A stretch of 43,878 nt of DNA from Candidatus Kapaibacterium sp. (GTDB lineage: Bacteria > Bacteroidota > Ignavibacteria > Kapaibacteriales > UBA2268), in the NCBI GenBank assembly GCA_023957315.1, contig JAMLHE010000020.1:1-43878 (forward strand), written 5' to 3'. Below the pieces are notes generated by a model. The model did no database searches and had not been told where the DNA came from. It saw only the letters and a list, made by a program, of their open reading frames with translations. This document shows, one piece after another, positions 15,622-23,528 of the stretch. Both the position numbers and the translations under genes were made by a program. Position 1 is the first letter of the stretch. Each line of letters opens with the position of its first letter.

Positions 15622-16599
15622 TTAAGCTAATTCTTGCTTTCTACTTCTAAAATAAGCAATTGTTTGTTCATCTAAAAAATTATCGAATTCATTCTCGTTC
15701 TCAGTTTGGAAAGTTCCTTGCTTGGAAAATTCAATCAATCTCGCTAAAAATTTTATCCAGTTGCTTACTTTCTTGAAATCAACTGTCCCGCCATGCTGTC
15801 TGAATTCTACCGAACCGTGTCTCCAAAATGCACTCGCATTGATTTTATAATATCTGCTGTCTCCGGTTATCTTCCTGTGCAATGCTTTCACGCTGTCAAC
15901 AATGTTTCCCAAGTTCCGGGCTGCTTTAATCTTTGTTTCAAATTCCGAAACTCTCATGCTTTGGCAATAAGTGTTGTTGTTGGCTCTTCTCGAATTTGGC
16001 ATGATTGAATCAATGTGCTTTTCAATCTTTGCGTAATTGATGAACAAATTTTTCCAAGTTTGAAATTCAAAATCTCTTGCATCAAGGTGAATGTGCAATC
16101 CGCATGTTCTGTTTACTCTCCCTTCCAATCCTCTCGCAATAAGCATCACGGTCTTTAACTCTGCCAATCCTTGTGTCCCTTCCAAAATCGGGCTTACCAA
16201 TTCGAGGCTGTTGTTTCCTGATATCGAACCGTCTGAAGTAATTTTCCAATATCCTGTGTTCGATGTTAATCTTTGTCCTTCTCTAATTGGAATTCCGGCA
16301 TTTGCTAATTCGGTTCGTAATTCATCTCTGCTTACTCCGAACATTTCAATTTCTACTCCAAAGCGATGGTTGAATGTAAAGCTTTCCAATCTGAAGCCTC
16401 TGTGAATCGCTTCTCTTAATTCCCTTCTCCCTCTGGTTCTAATCCTCTCAGGAAAAATGTTTGCAAAAACATTCTGAACGAAACCGTAGTTTGTTCCTAC
16501 TAACTCTGCAACTTGCTGTCTGCTCAAGCCAAGTCTCAAAAGTTGTTCAATCTTCCATGTCTTGGTTTGATTGCTGTTTAAAATTTCTTGTTGTGTCAT
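15622..16599 (-). CDS. Amidoligase-family enzyme with N-terminal HTH
   Basis: Residues about 15-55 look like an HTH (LRLGLSRQQVAELVGTNYGF). Residues about 78-300 match the putative amidoligase family (ATP-grasp-like COOH-NH2 ligase): FGVEIEMF, WKITSDGSI, LELVSPIL, CGLHIHLDARDF and HGSVEFRQHGGT. The conserved Glu, His and Arg residues expected for ATP and metal binding are in place, so it is probably active. The family forms amide bonds on unknown substrates, perhaps in peptide tagging or cell-wall modification. It has its own promoter and sits between structural and early genes, typical of an accessory moron. Confidence 0.85.
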   Translation of the reverse strand: MTQQEILNSNQTKTWKIEQLLRLGLSRQQVAELVGTNYGFVQNVFANIFPERIRTRGRRELREAIHRGFRLESFTFNHRFGVEIEMFGVSRDELRTELANAGIPIREGQRLTSNTGYWKITSDGSISGNNSLELVSPILEGTQGLAELKTVMLIARGLEGRVNRTCGLHIHLDARDFEFQTWKNLFINYAKIEKHIDSIMPNSRRANNNTYCQSMRVSEFETKIKAARNLGNIVDSVKALHRKITGDSRYYKINASAFWRHGSVEFRQHGGTVDFKKVSNWIKFLARLIEFSKQGTFQTENENEFDNFLDEQTIAYFRSRKQELA

Positions 16600-16642
16600 T
16601 GTGTTAAGTCCTCTAATTCTAATTGTTTAACATTTTCTATGT

Positions 16643-16675
16643 CTAACTTAACACATTAATTTAACACACGCAAGT
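16643..16675 (-). promoter_or_regulatory. Promoter of the amidoligase operon
   Basis: Read on the minus strand it is ACTTGC, 18 bases, TTAAGTTAG. This fits the Bacteroidetes form TTG / TAnnTTTG with one change in the -7 element. The -7 end is 44 bases from the amidoligase ATG. The same ACTTGC-N18 form recurs at 16837-16869 and 40708-40740. Confidence 0.65.
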
Positions 16676-16681
16676 TATAAA

Positions 16682-16820
16682 TCTATATAAATCAACTATT
16701 TAAGAAAATAAACAAAACTTTATTTTCACAGATTTTCAATTAACGGCACAGCATATGATGGCAAATAAAATATTTTAAAATAAATCAAACAAATCTACAT
16801 AAATAGTTGATTTATATAGA
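16682..16820. repeat. 21-bp perfect inverted repeat between divergent promoters
   Basis: The arms are 16682-16702 and 16800-16820, separated by 97 bases. Each arm lies just upstream of a -33 element, at 6 and 16 bases, the position expected for an activator or UP-type site serving both promoters. The arm contains TATATAAATCAACTATTTA. Confidence 0.85.
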
Positions 16821-16836
16821 CTTATCACATTATAAA

Positions 16837-16869
16837 ACTTGCACAAGTCATTATATTGGTTTACATTAG
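16837..16869 (+). promoter_or_regulatory. Promoter of the 80-residue acidic protein gene
   Basis: The sequence is ACTTGC, 18 bases, TTACATTAG, ending 42 bases before the ATG at 16912. It is the mirror partner of the amidoligase promoter, with the same spacing and leader length. Confidence 0.65.
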
Positions 16870-16911
16870 ACATGTAATTAATCAACAATACGAATTATTA
16901 AAGGATTTAAA

Positions 16912-17154
16912 ATGAAAAACTTAAGAACAACACTCACAGCAACCTTCGAATGGGAAACCGAAGAGTACAACGAACAATTAGACGATTTCCAAATGGTAAC
17001 AAAATCATGCGAATATTCATGGGAAATCGAAATTGAAAACGAATGGGGCATCAAAGAATATTGCATCGAAATTCACTATGTCTCTGGAGATTCTTTTGAC
17101 GAAGAGATTGAAGAAAAAATTAGAGAATTGGTTTTTGACGAAGAATGTAATTAA
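16912..17154 (+). CDS. Small acidic hypothetical protein
   Basis: The 80-residue product is strongly acidic, with many Glu and Trp residues (TATFEWETEEYNEQ, EYSWEIEIENEWG), and has an even pattern of strand-like segments. It carries no signal peptide. It has its own promoter, AAGG before the ATG and a strong terminator after it, so it is a monocistronic unit divergent from the amidoligase. DNA mimicry is conceivable for such an acidic protein but nothing proves it. Function unknown. Confidence 0.6.
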   Translation: MKNLRTTLTATFEWETEEYNEQLDDFQMVTKSCEYSWEIEIENEWGIKEYCIEIHYVSGDSFDEEIEEKIRELVFDEECN

Positions 17155-17164
17155 AACAACAGCC

Positions 17165-17197
17165 AAGACAAAAAGCCCCGAAAGGGGCTTGTCTTTT
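17165..17197 (+). terminator. Rho-independent terminator
   Basis: The inner stem is AAGCCCC/GGGGCTT with loop GAAA (17173-17190), extended by AAGAC/GTCTT around a short bulge and ending in TTTT. It is placed 11 bases after the stop of the 80-residue gene. Confidence 0.9.
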
Positions 17198-17206
17198 GCC
17201 AAAAAT

Positions 17207-17231
17207 TGACAAGCCAAAACTTGGCAAGTCA
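17207..17231 (-). terminator. Second hairpin, end of the early operon
   Basis: The arms TGAC-AA-GCCAA and TTGGC-AA-GTCA flank a 3-base loop and include the stop codon of the leftward Mor-like gene. Together with the hairpin at 17165 it separates the two converging transcripts. Confidence 0.55.
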
Positions 17232-17516
17232 GATTTTACAAAGTAATTTGCGAACCTCTCGCAATGGACGATTTATTTCTTGTGAAATCTGATATTCAGT
17301 TTTCTTATCCATCGGTTTGCCACTGTACCGCGTTTTCAAATAATCAACAAGCAGTTCATCCATGAACCTGGTCGATGGTATGTGTAGTGTCAATCCGTCA
17401 AATCTTGCGAGTAATTTTCTTGCTGTTTGGAGGTCTATCACTTCAGCAACAAGCTGGATATCCCCTGATAGATGCTCCATTTTCAGGTTGTCTAAAATCT
17501 CCTCTTTAAGTTCCAT
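17229..17516 (-). CDS. Mor-like transcription activator
   Basis: The ATG at 17516 is preferred because AGGAG lies 10 bases before it; a longer start at 17555 is possible. The 95-residue protein has the order seen in the Mu Mor/C family. A helical dimer part (DIQLVAEVIDLQTARKLLAR) is followed by a short strand DGLTLHIPS and then a C-terminal HTH-like part ending NRPLREVRKLLCKI. Mor activates middle transcription in Mu. Here the gene is the last of the early operon, a good position for a late activator. Assignment is moderate. Confidence 0.55.
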   Translation of the reverse strand: MELKEEILDNLKMEHLSGDIQLVAEVIDLQTARKLLARFDGLTLHIPSTRFMDELLVDYLKTRYSGKPMDKKTEYQISQEINRPLREVRKLLCKI

Positions 17517-17567
17517 GTGTTGGTTTCTCCTGTCGCCAATTATGTTTAACATCAATATCAGTCAACG

Positions 17568-17996
17568 TCACGTCGGCTTGTGTAGTTTCGACACTTTTGC
17601 AATCTTCTCTTCCGGCAGATTATCTACTGCCATTTCAAGAATTTTTGTAACGTTGACCCCATACTTTTTCTTAAGCTGTGAAAGCTTATATTTTGTTGTG
17701 TTGCTACATCCAACTGCTGTACCCATGACATCCTCCTCAAAAAATTTGATAAACTCATTGAAGCTCGAAGTGACAATCGTCTGACCTCCTGCCTCCTTAA
17801 TTTGTTCGAGATTGTAGCATTGCAGAGCTGTTGCTTTGTTTCCGGGTGACTTGACTTCAACAGCAAAATACTGTCCCTGCCAACATCCGATTATGTCGGG
17901 AACACCATTTCGGTTTGACACAACGGTTTTCACAATGTAAGCACCGGTTGCTTTGAGATGCTTCAGAATCTTGCTTTGCAATGCTTTCTCTGTCAT
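17568..17996 (-). CDS. VRR-NUC domain nuclease
   Basis: Residues 1-90 of the 142-residue protein match the VRR-NUC fold: a helix (EKALQSKILKHLKATGAYIV), then GVPDIIGCWQGQYFAVEVKS with Asp34, Glu47 and Lys49 as the PD-(D/E)XK catalytic set. A Gln/Glu-containing helix follows. The C-terminal 50 residues are Lys-rich and unassigned. Phage VRR-NUC proteins act on branched or nicked DNA in replication or recombination. The stop is followed one base later by the preceding gene's boundary, in the same early operon. Confidence 0.85.
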   Translation of the reverse strand: MTEKALQSKILKHLKATGAYIVKTVVSNRNGVPDIIGCWQGQYFAVEVKSPGNKATALQCYNLEQIKEAGGQTIVTSSFNEFIKFFEEDVMGTAVGCSNTTKYKLSQLKKKYGVNVTKILEMAVDNLPEEKIAKVSKLHKPT

Positions 17997-17997
17997 C

Positions 17998-18456
17998 TCA
18001 CTCCTCGAACACCAAACCTAATGATTTCAAAGTATCAGCCATCGAAACTCCGCCAACAAATACATGCCTCAGCAATCTTCCAAAACTATCCATGTTCGGC
18101 TCAGTAAAATCACGATGGATTTTTACCTGCCGATTAAGCATGAATTGATTCGCAAAGTTCTCAGCCATGAACCCGAGAGCAAGAGCCGAGTCAACAGTTA
18201 TTTGTTTTGCCTCAGCTTGATCGCGTAATCTTTGAGTATTCCTAACCTCAAAGCAATCAATGTTGAGCAAACGAATCGTTATCGTGTCCGCACCAAGCCC
18301 GAATTTGTAAGTATCTCCATCGATGACACGTGAAATCGTTACTGTAGATATACTATCCACAAATGGATTTTCGCAATCACACTCGGTCACATTCACAACA
18401 TCACTACAAGATGTTAAAATCAATAATGCTACAATTATCGAAAGCAAAAATCTCAT
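17998..18456 (-). CDS. Staphylococcal nuclease-like (SNase) lipoprotein
   Basis: The 152-residue protein begins with a lipoprotein signal: a hydrophobic segment and lipobox LTSC with Cys17. The mature domain is SNase-like and keeps the catalytic set: ISRVIDGDTY (Asp46, Asp48), IRLLNIDCFE (Arg62, Asp67, Glu70) and DSFGRLLRHV (Arg127). It would be a calcium-dependent DNA/RNA nuclease tethered to a membrane outside the cytoplasm. It overlaps the helicase gene by 4 bases. A secreted nuclease inside a phage replication operon is unusual. Confidence 0.88.
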   Translation of the reverse strand: MRFLLSIIVALLILTSCSDVVNVTECDCENPFVDSISTVTISRVIDGDTYKFGLGADTITIRLLNIDCFEVRNTQRLRDQAEAKQITVDSALALGFMAENFANQFMLNRQVKIHRDFTEPNMDSFGRLLRHVFVGGVSMADTLKSLGLVFEE

Positions 18457-19796
18457 AAACCCTCCGTTACCGCAAGAAAATCTTTTTTAAAATATTTCGT
18501 AGTGTAGTCCAATTTATTTTTAACAGCTTGATAAATCTTTTCTTCAATTCCATTTTCCGAGAACAAATAATGCACTTCAGGAAGACTTTTTCTATCAAAA
18601 CTTTGCAATCTTGCTCGTGACTGCCAGTAATTCGTAGCTGAAAAATCAATGTTGTAAAAAATCAGAATATCTGCTGTTTTCAAATTGATTCCCATAGCAC
18701 CTGCTTGAATCTGACAAACAAAAACCTTGTCTGTTGCATTAAATTCCAGGGGGTCACTCGTGCAATCCGGGAATACCGTTTTGAGAATATCACCTTCAGC
18801 TTGATACTTGTAAAAAATTGCAATCTTTTGTCCTTCGTAATTTTCCTTAATAAACCTTGCTTTCGAATCGTCGAGAAATTTCAATGTGCCATCTTCAGTT
18901 ATAACAGTTCCTGACGAAAGTTGATGAATTTTGCCTTGCAATTTGACCGCCGAATCGCAAACGATTTCCTGACCATCTTTGAACTTGTAATACTTGTCTT
19001 TCAGAAGCGAACGTTTCAAAAAATCCATTCTCGGGTCCATTTTGACAGAAAAAATCTTTTCAAAAACTTCAGACCTCAAAAATCCTGCTTCTTTTTGCGT
19101 ATAAACAACGAAATACTTTTCAATGAACATTTTGACCTTTTCGACGATTGCATCATCATAATTCCTAACCCTGTTTGATTTAATGTACATTTCCTTAACC
19201 TTAACAAACTCCCTTGCCCAGGAATAGAAATTTGACTGCGTAAAAGGAGAACGCTCAGAAATCCAAAATTGATGATAAATCTGAGAATATGATTCCGGCG
19301 TTGGAGTTCCGGAAAGTAACATTAGCGGCTTTTTGCCTACAATCTTTTTTAGATTCTTTGCTCGCTGGCTTGGTTTTGGATAAGCTCCAATCATCGAAGC
19401 TTCATCAACGATGATGAAATCATACTGTTCCGGATTTGATAAGTTTCCGAGTTGTTCATAATTCGTAGCTGTCAGTTTGAATTGAAACCCTTCAACTTGA
19501 TAATCTTCTTGAACTGATGAAATAGCTTTCTTTTTTGTTACAAACAGTACATTCTTAGCTCCATATAGCTCGGCCGTTTTTAGAGAAACTCGTGATTTGC
19601 CGACTCGCATTTCCAGAGCTGTATAAACAATCCCCAATGAGTGCAATACTTTGAGTGCCTTATTTGCTAACATTAATTGCTTTTTGGAAAGCTCTGCCCA
19701 AAAATCTGCAGGCGCTACATTCTGAAAGTCTTTTTCAAAATCACTTCCGCTATCACATGGATATCCATTTTCAAAATTTCTGTGCATACTCAGCAT
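18453..19796 (-). CDS. SNF2-like helicase / DEAD-type ATPase
   Basis: The 447-residue protein has superfamily 2 motifs. These are a Walker A variant EMRVGKSRVSL (GKS at 66-68), motif II IIVDEAS at 128-134, LMLLSGTPTP (motif III), and a C-terminal motif VI in ATNYWQSRARLQS. Such phage SNF2-type proteins lie near primases and nucleases and move along duplex DNA. The start at 19796 overlaps the upstream gene by 7 bases; an ATG three codons later is also possible. No nuclease domain is fused here, but VRR-NUC is encoded two genes downstream. Confidence 0.88.
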   Translation of the reverse strand: MLSMHRNFENGYPCDSGSDFEKDFQNVAPADFWAELSKKQLMLANKALKVLHSLGIVYTALEMRVGKSRVSLKTAELYGAKNVLFVTKKKAISSVQEDYQVEGFQFKLTATNYEQLGNLSNPEQYDFIIVDEASMIGAYPKPSQRAKNLKKIVGKKPLMLLSGTPTPESYSQIYHQFWISERSPFTQSNFYSWAREFVKVKEMYIKSNRVRNYDDAIVEKVKMFIEKYFVVYTQKEAGFLRSEVFEKIFSVKMDPRMDFLKRSLLKDKYYKFKDGQEIVCDSAVKLQGKIHQLSSGTVITEDGTLKFLDDSKARFIKENYEGQKIAIFYKYQAEGDILKTVFPDCTSDPLEFNATDKVFVCQIQAGAMGINLKTADILIFYNIDFSATNYWQSRARLQSFDRKSLPEVHYLFSENGIEEKIYQAVKNKLDYTTKYFKKDFLAVTEGL

Positions 19797-20434
19797 ATTA
19801 TTTCTCCTTCAATGTTCATTTCTTTTGCTTTTTTCATAATTGATTCATGAATTACCCGATATTGCTGGCTTACGACGAGAGTATCTATAACCATTGCTCT
19901 TGCTTGCAACACATCTGTGATGTTTGTAAAATAGCACTTTGATGATGCAATTTCTTTTTCGACAGCTCTATCGAGAATCAAGAAATCGTCAAACAATGGT
20001 TTGAAATCTGAATAAGCATCCCAATCAACCGTTGTTCGCATCACCTCACCTTTGTAATCAAAAATGAAAGTGAGTGGACCGACATCTTTAGCATATGCCC
20101 ACTTCGTATAAGGCGCCCTGTTGCTTTCTTCAATTTTAGCAATCTGAATGTCCAAGCTATCAATTATCGTTTGCAGGTGAGGATGTTTTTGCACCATTTG
20201 TTGCATTTTATCCCGTTCTGCAATCAAGTCAGACAACACAAGAGTTGATTCCATCACCGGACTTTCACTTTCAACAAGCACAGTTTGCACGCTTTTGTCA
20301 TTTTCCTTATCAGCAATTGTTGTCGGAGACCCTAAATATGATTCAAGTCTTTCTTCAGCAATTTTCTTTTCGACAGCTGTTTTAGCATTCGCTAATTTTT
20401 GTTTCCAATGCTCTATGATTTTTTCGTTTGTCAT
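19790..20434 (-). CDS. Hypothetical phage protein in replication operon
   Basis: The 214-residue product has a charged helical N-terminal half (residues 1-100) with a likely coiled coil (LIAERDKMQQMVQKHPHLQT). The C-terminal half is mixed and contains PLTFIFDYKGEVMRTTVDWD. No known motif was recognised. It starts at the left edge of the non-coding inverted-repeat block and overlaps the helicase gene by 7 bases, so it probably assists replication or DNA processing. Confidence 0.55.
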   Translation of the reverse strand: MTNEKIIEHWKQKLANAKTAVEKKIAEERLESYLGSPTTIADKENDKSVQTVLVESESPVMESTLVLSDLIAERDKMQQMVQKHPHLQTIIDSLDIQIAKIEESNRAPYTKWAYAKDVGPLTFIFDYKGEVMRTTVDWDAYSDFKPLFDDFLILDRAVEKEIASSKCYFTNITDVLQARAMVIDTLVVSQQYRVIHESIMKKAKEMNIEGEIIC

Positions 20435-20845
20435 AAAATTTTGCTCTTTAAAATGTTGATTTTTTCGTTTTTGTGCTAAAGGTGAAAAAGTGATACGTTA
20501 TATAAACCTGTCTTATACACACACGTATAGGTAGGTTTATGAAAAACGCACTTTTTCACCTTTAGCACGAGGCTTTGTAACTTATTTATTTTTAAAGCAC
20601 TTGCAAAAGCGTTTTTTTTGCCAAAATCACGATTTGGTGAAAAACTTTCCAATGTGTAAAATCTACACGCAAATATCACAGCATTTGCAACATTTTCACC
20701 GTAAATAATTTGAAAATTAAGATGATTTTTGACCCCAATTTTACAAATTTTAGCCAAAATAAGCCCCTTTATTGTGTATATATTACACAATGGCATGAAA
20801 AAGTGAAAATCTCGTTTTAGTGAATAGGATTTTTGCATCTTTTTT
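20435..20845. other. Non-coding, origin-like region with inverted repeats
   Basis: These 411 bases lie between a replication gene and the primase cluster. They contain a 20-bp perfect inverted repeat (20473-20492 with 20549-20568), with an inner arm pair ATAAACCT/AGGTTTAT. GGTGAAAA occurs four times (plus at 20481 and 20636, complement at 20553 and 20693). A short dyad ATTGTGTA/TACACAAT lies at 20771-20791. A minus ORF of 120 codons crosses the hairpin but lacks a ribosome site and looks accidental. Iterons plus a long hairpin beside a D5 primase suggest a replication origin. Confidence 0.55.
20473..20568. repeat. 20-bp perfect inverted repeat with nested inner repeat
   Basis: The outer arms are GTGCTAAAGGTGAAAAAGTG at 20473-20492 and its complement at 20549-20568. 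The inner arms ATAAACCT and AGGTTTAT make a long cruciform possible. The outer arms contain the GGTGAAAA motif found twice more in the block. Confidence 0.9.
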
Positions 20846-21130
20846 TTACTCTATAATTTTGATTTCGAAGTAATTTCTTCTGCTTTTAGCTGAGATTTCA
20901 GAAGCAATATTTCCCACTTTTTCAACATTTAAGTAGAATCTATTTCTTGTATATGGAATACATTTTCGCGATTCACACCACAACAAATACTTTTCAAATA
21001 ATTCTTTTCCAACAACCTTATCTTTTGGATTCTTGGTTAGTATTATTTTTTCTGAAAGGAACATAGTCAAGCCGATTGATTCAGGTATAAACGCCTTTAT
21101 TGGCTTCTGTTTAATGTCTGTGTTCATCAT
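20846..21130 (-). CDS. Stand-alone paralogue of the primase C-terminal domain
   Basis: Residues about 37-92 of this 94-residue protein align with residues 708-763 of the adjacent D5 primase. DKV, L, KYL, WC, PYT and RFY are shared in the same order, about 17 identities in 56. This is the winged-helix-like tail of P4/D5 primases, thought to contact DNA. The first 36 residues are unique. It lies 9 bases after the primase stop on the same strand, so it arose by partial duplication or is a separated DNA-binding subunit. Origin recognition is a plausible role. Confidence 0.7.
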   Translation of the reverse strand: MMNTDIKQKPIKAFIPESIGLTMFLSEKIILTKNPKDKVVGKELFEKYLLWCESRKCIPYTRNRFYLNVEKVGNIASEISAKSRRNYFEIKIIE

Positions 21131-21139
21131 TTAACCACC

Positions 21140-23464
21140 TTAAAATGCACTTGGTTGTTCAACATTATCATTATTTAATTTTATCCCTCTAAAAATTTTC
21201 ATTCTGCCACTTCCTTCTGATACAGATACACCCTGAATGGTTTCTATCTTTGAATAGAATCGTTTTTTAGTGTACGGATGTGTTGCTGATGCTTTGCACC
21301 ATTCGAGATATTTAGTCCAAAGGTCAGGAGCTGTTACTTTATCGAGAGCATTGTCTTGAATACAACACTCGTTGATAAATTCACCTAAGCCATCCTGCTC
21401 AGAACGATAATTTTTGACAGCATTTTGAACAATATCTGGAGGATTAAGTCCGATGCGTTGATACTCCTTCCAACCATGTAAAATCCATTGAAAAATGCCA
21501 TTTTTCTCTAACTCAAAATCCTTCATCAACTCATGTTGAGGTCTGCGTTTCGATTCCGGTATTGTTACCGTGAATGGAATAAGCGATATGCGCCTCCAAA
21601 TCCCTTCATCTGTGCCTTTTATGATAGGCTTATGATTGCCATAGATCCACATAGTATGAGTAGGCTGAAAAGTGAAATAATCCTTGTGTAAAAACCTCGC
21701 AGATATTGTGTCACCACCTGTTAAATTCTTGATTTTATTTTCATTCAGCGAACGATTTTCAGGCAATTCTTCAGCAACTACAAGCCGAGCTCCCGGAAGT
21801 TGAGCTATATCATTTGGAATACCTTCCTGCTGCTTCAACATCAACATCTCCGTTGGTGCTTTTTGGAAATAGTCACCAAAGACCATCTTCATGACATTGA
21901 AAAATACAGATTTACCATTTTTCCCTGCACCATGACAGAAGAACAAAATTTCTTCCAGGTGAGCGCCGCATAAAGTCAAACCCATTGCTCGCTGAACATA
22001 CTCGATAAGCTCAATATTATCATCGAAAATCGTAAAAAGCGAATCTTCAAAGAGATAACAATGAGCATCCTCTTCATATTCGGCACCGGAACATCGAGTC
22101 AACATAAGCTCAGAATTATGCTCCATGAACTCATTCGTTTTCAGGTTATATATTCCATTTTGCAGATTAATCAGATAACTATCCTTATCAAATTCACTCT
22201 GAATAGCAGATATTTGAGGTTCCGCTTTTGCCAAGCGAATCATATCCATAATTTGCGAGTGGCTTTCGGATTTTACTGCGTGCTTTATCAAATCAGTACG
22301 CTTTGAAGCATCATCAAGCTTTTTGGCTTCATCATACATTTTCCGGACAGTCTTTTTAGCCATTTGCATGATATAATTCTTCTCATCATTTTTCCAATAC
22401 TTACCTGTCCAAATGAACCATGATTTTGAAGTGTTATTATATTTAATCCTTCCTGCGTAAGCATCAACAAGCCTTTCAGAATTGCCGAGGTCCGTAAAAG
22501 GATAATGAGTAAACTTGGACTCTTTATCAATAAGCTTACCTGTTGTCGTAACAACCGTTTTGGTAAGTCTGGAATAAATCTTTGATTTGTCAAAACCGAA
22601 TTCAGCCGCGATGGCAATAACAGAAGCAATAGTAGGTTTTTTGTTTCGGTGTTGGATTTTATAACGAGTACCTTTCTTTTCGTCCGGACTCCAAGCTTCA
22701 ATAAGTCTTACAGCGGTTGCTTCATCAAAAGTATTACCGATAGCCGATACAATTTTTCCCCAATCCATATAATCGAGGCGTTTAGGAATGTAACTTAACA
22801 TCTCCTCAGCAAGTTCAGCCGTGATGTCGCCATTCAAACCGCTTTTCTTATACTTTACGACCTCATAATTTTCTTTTTCTTCAGCATGATTTAAGCTTTG
22901 TAAAACTTTACTATCTAACTGATTGCCATAAACATGCATCTCGCACATGGAGTGACCATAGAAGAAACGGTCAATATTTTTACAAGACTTATCGGAGTCA
23001 TATTTTTTGATAAAAGCAGTAGAAAGTTCCGCCCATTCGACGATGTCATGAATCTTTTCCGGTAGTAAGAAAACTATCCTAAATCGGTGCCATTCTTCAG
23101 TATGAGATGGAGATGTATAAATTAATAAAGCATTCTCCACCACGAAAGGATCAGCAGCAGCAATGTCAAACGGTAGATACTCATCAGCGAGTTCCTTCTT
23201 GTATTTGTCATAGGATTTAGTATCTTTGTTGTAAATTTTCTTTTCATTATCAACATCAACACTTAGGATTTGAGCATATGCTATGTCAGCAGCAGCAGGC
23301 TTTTTGGAGCTTCTCCCTTCCTTGATGACACCACCTGAGTAGGCATGTCCACGTTTGATGTGACTGACAAATTCTTCAAGTGTAAATTCTGCATTTATCC
23401 AACCCGGCTTCTCGGGGTCACCTTTATCGATGAGATTTGTATTAATGCTCAAATGTAATTTCAT
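21140..23464 (-). CDS. D5/P4-type primase-helicase
   Basis: The 774-residue protein has a primase-like N-terminal region (residues about 1-200, ILSVDVDNE with Asp70 and Asp72, PSHTEEWHRFRIVF at 119-132). A PriCT-2-like linker lies at about 215-290. The superfamily 3 helicase follows: Walker A HGAGKNGKSVFFN at 511-523, Walker B LVVAEELPE at 561-569 and GIWRRISLIPF at 621-631. The winged-helix tail is at 708-763. It would prime and unwind phage DNA. It has its own promoter at 23492-23524. Length and motifs are complete. Confidence 0.92.
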   Translation of the reverse strand: MKLHLSINTNLIDKGDPEKPGWINAEFTLEEFVSHIKRGHAYSGGVIKEGRSSKKPAAADIAYAQILSVDVDNEKKIYNKDTKSYDKYKKELADEYLPFDIAAADPFVVENALLIYTSPSHTEEWHRFRIVFLLPEKIHDIVEWAELSTAFIKKYDSDKSCKNIDRFFYGHSMCEMHVYGNQLDSKVLQSLNHAEEKENYEVVKYKKSGLNGDITAELAEEMLSYIPKRLDYMDWGKIVSAIGNTFDEATAVRLIEAWSPDEKKGTRYKIQHRNKKPTIASVIAIAAEFGFDKSKIYSRLTKTVVTTTGKLIDKESKFTHYPFTDLGNSERLVDAYAGRIKYNNTSKSWFIWTGKYWKNDEKNYIMQMAKKTVRKMYDEAKKLDDASKRTDLIKHAVKSESHSQIMDMIRLAKAEPQISAIQSEFDKDSYLINLQNGIYNLKTNEFMEHNSELMLTRCSGAEYEEDAHCYLFEDSLFTIFDDNIELIEYVQRAMGLTLCGAHLEEILFFCHGAGKNGKSVFFNVMKMVFGDYFQKAPTEMLMLKQQEGIPNDIAQLPGARLVVAEELPENRSLNENKIKNLTGGDTISARFLHKDYFTFQPTHTMWIYGNHKPIIKGTDEGIWRRISLIPFTVTIPESKRRPQHELMKDFELEKNGIFQWILHGWKEYQRIGLNPPDIVQNAVKNYRSEQDGLGEFINECCIQDNALDKVTAPDLWTKYLEWCKASATHPYTKKRFYSKIETIQGVSVSEGSGRMKIFRGIKLNNDNVEQPSAF

Positions 23465-23491
23465 ACGTGTTTGCCGTTTATTATCTTATAA

Positions 23492-23524
23492 CAAATGTAA
23501 TTAAATTATCTTACAAACGCAACT
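23492..23524 (-). promoter_or_regulatory. Promoter of the primase gene
   Basis: On the minus strand it reads AGTTGC, 18 bases, TTACATTTG. The -7 part is an exact TAnnTTTG. It ends 27 bases before the primase ATG. This gives an internal start for the replication genes within the early operon. Confidence 0.6.
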
Positions 23525-23528
23525 TTTA

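Larger units (their letters stand above)
16600..16911. other. Divergent intergenic region of the amidoligase island
   Basis: These 312 bases hold no gene. They contain two outward-facing promoters of identical spacing (16643-16675 minus, 16837-16869 plus) around a 21-bp perfect inverted repeat with arms 16682-16702 and 16800-16820. AAGG lies before the plus-strand ATG at 16912. The segment between the arms is very AT-rich and shows no ORF. Confidence 0.75.

Noticed and set aside
16600..16911. Insertion sequence ends from the 21-bp inverted repeat
   Set aside because: There is no transposase between the arms, the spacer is only 97 bases, and both arms sit at promoter-upstream positions.
20476..20838. 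Minus-strand ORF of 120 codons in the origin-like block
   Set aside because: It spans the 20-bp inverted repeat, has no ribosome site and an odd composition, and no recognised domain. The DNA structure explains the region better.
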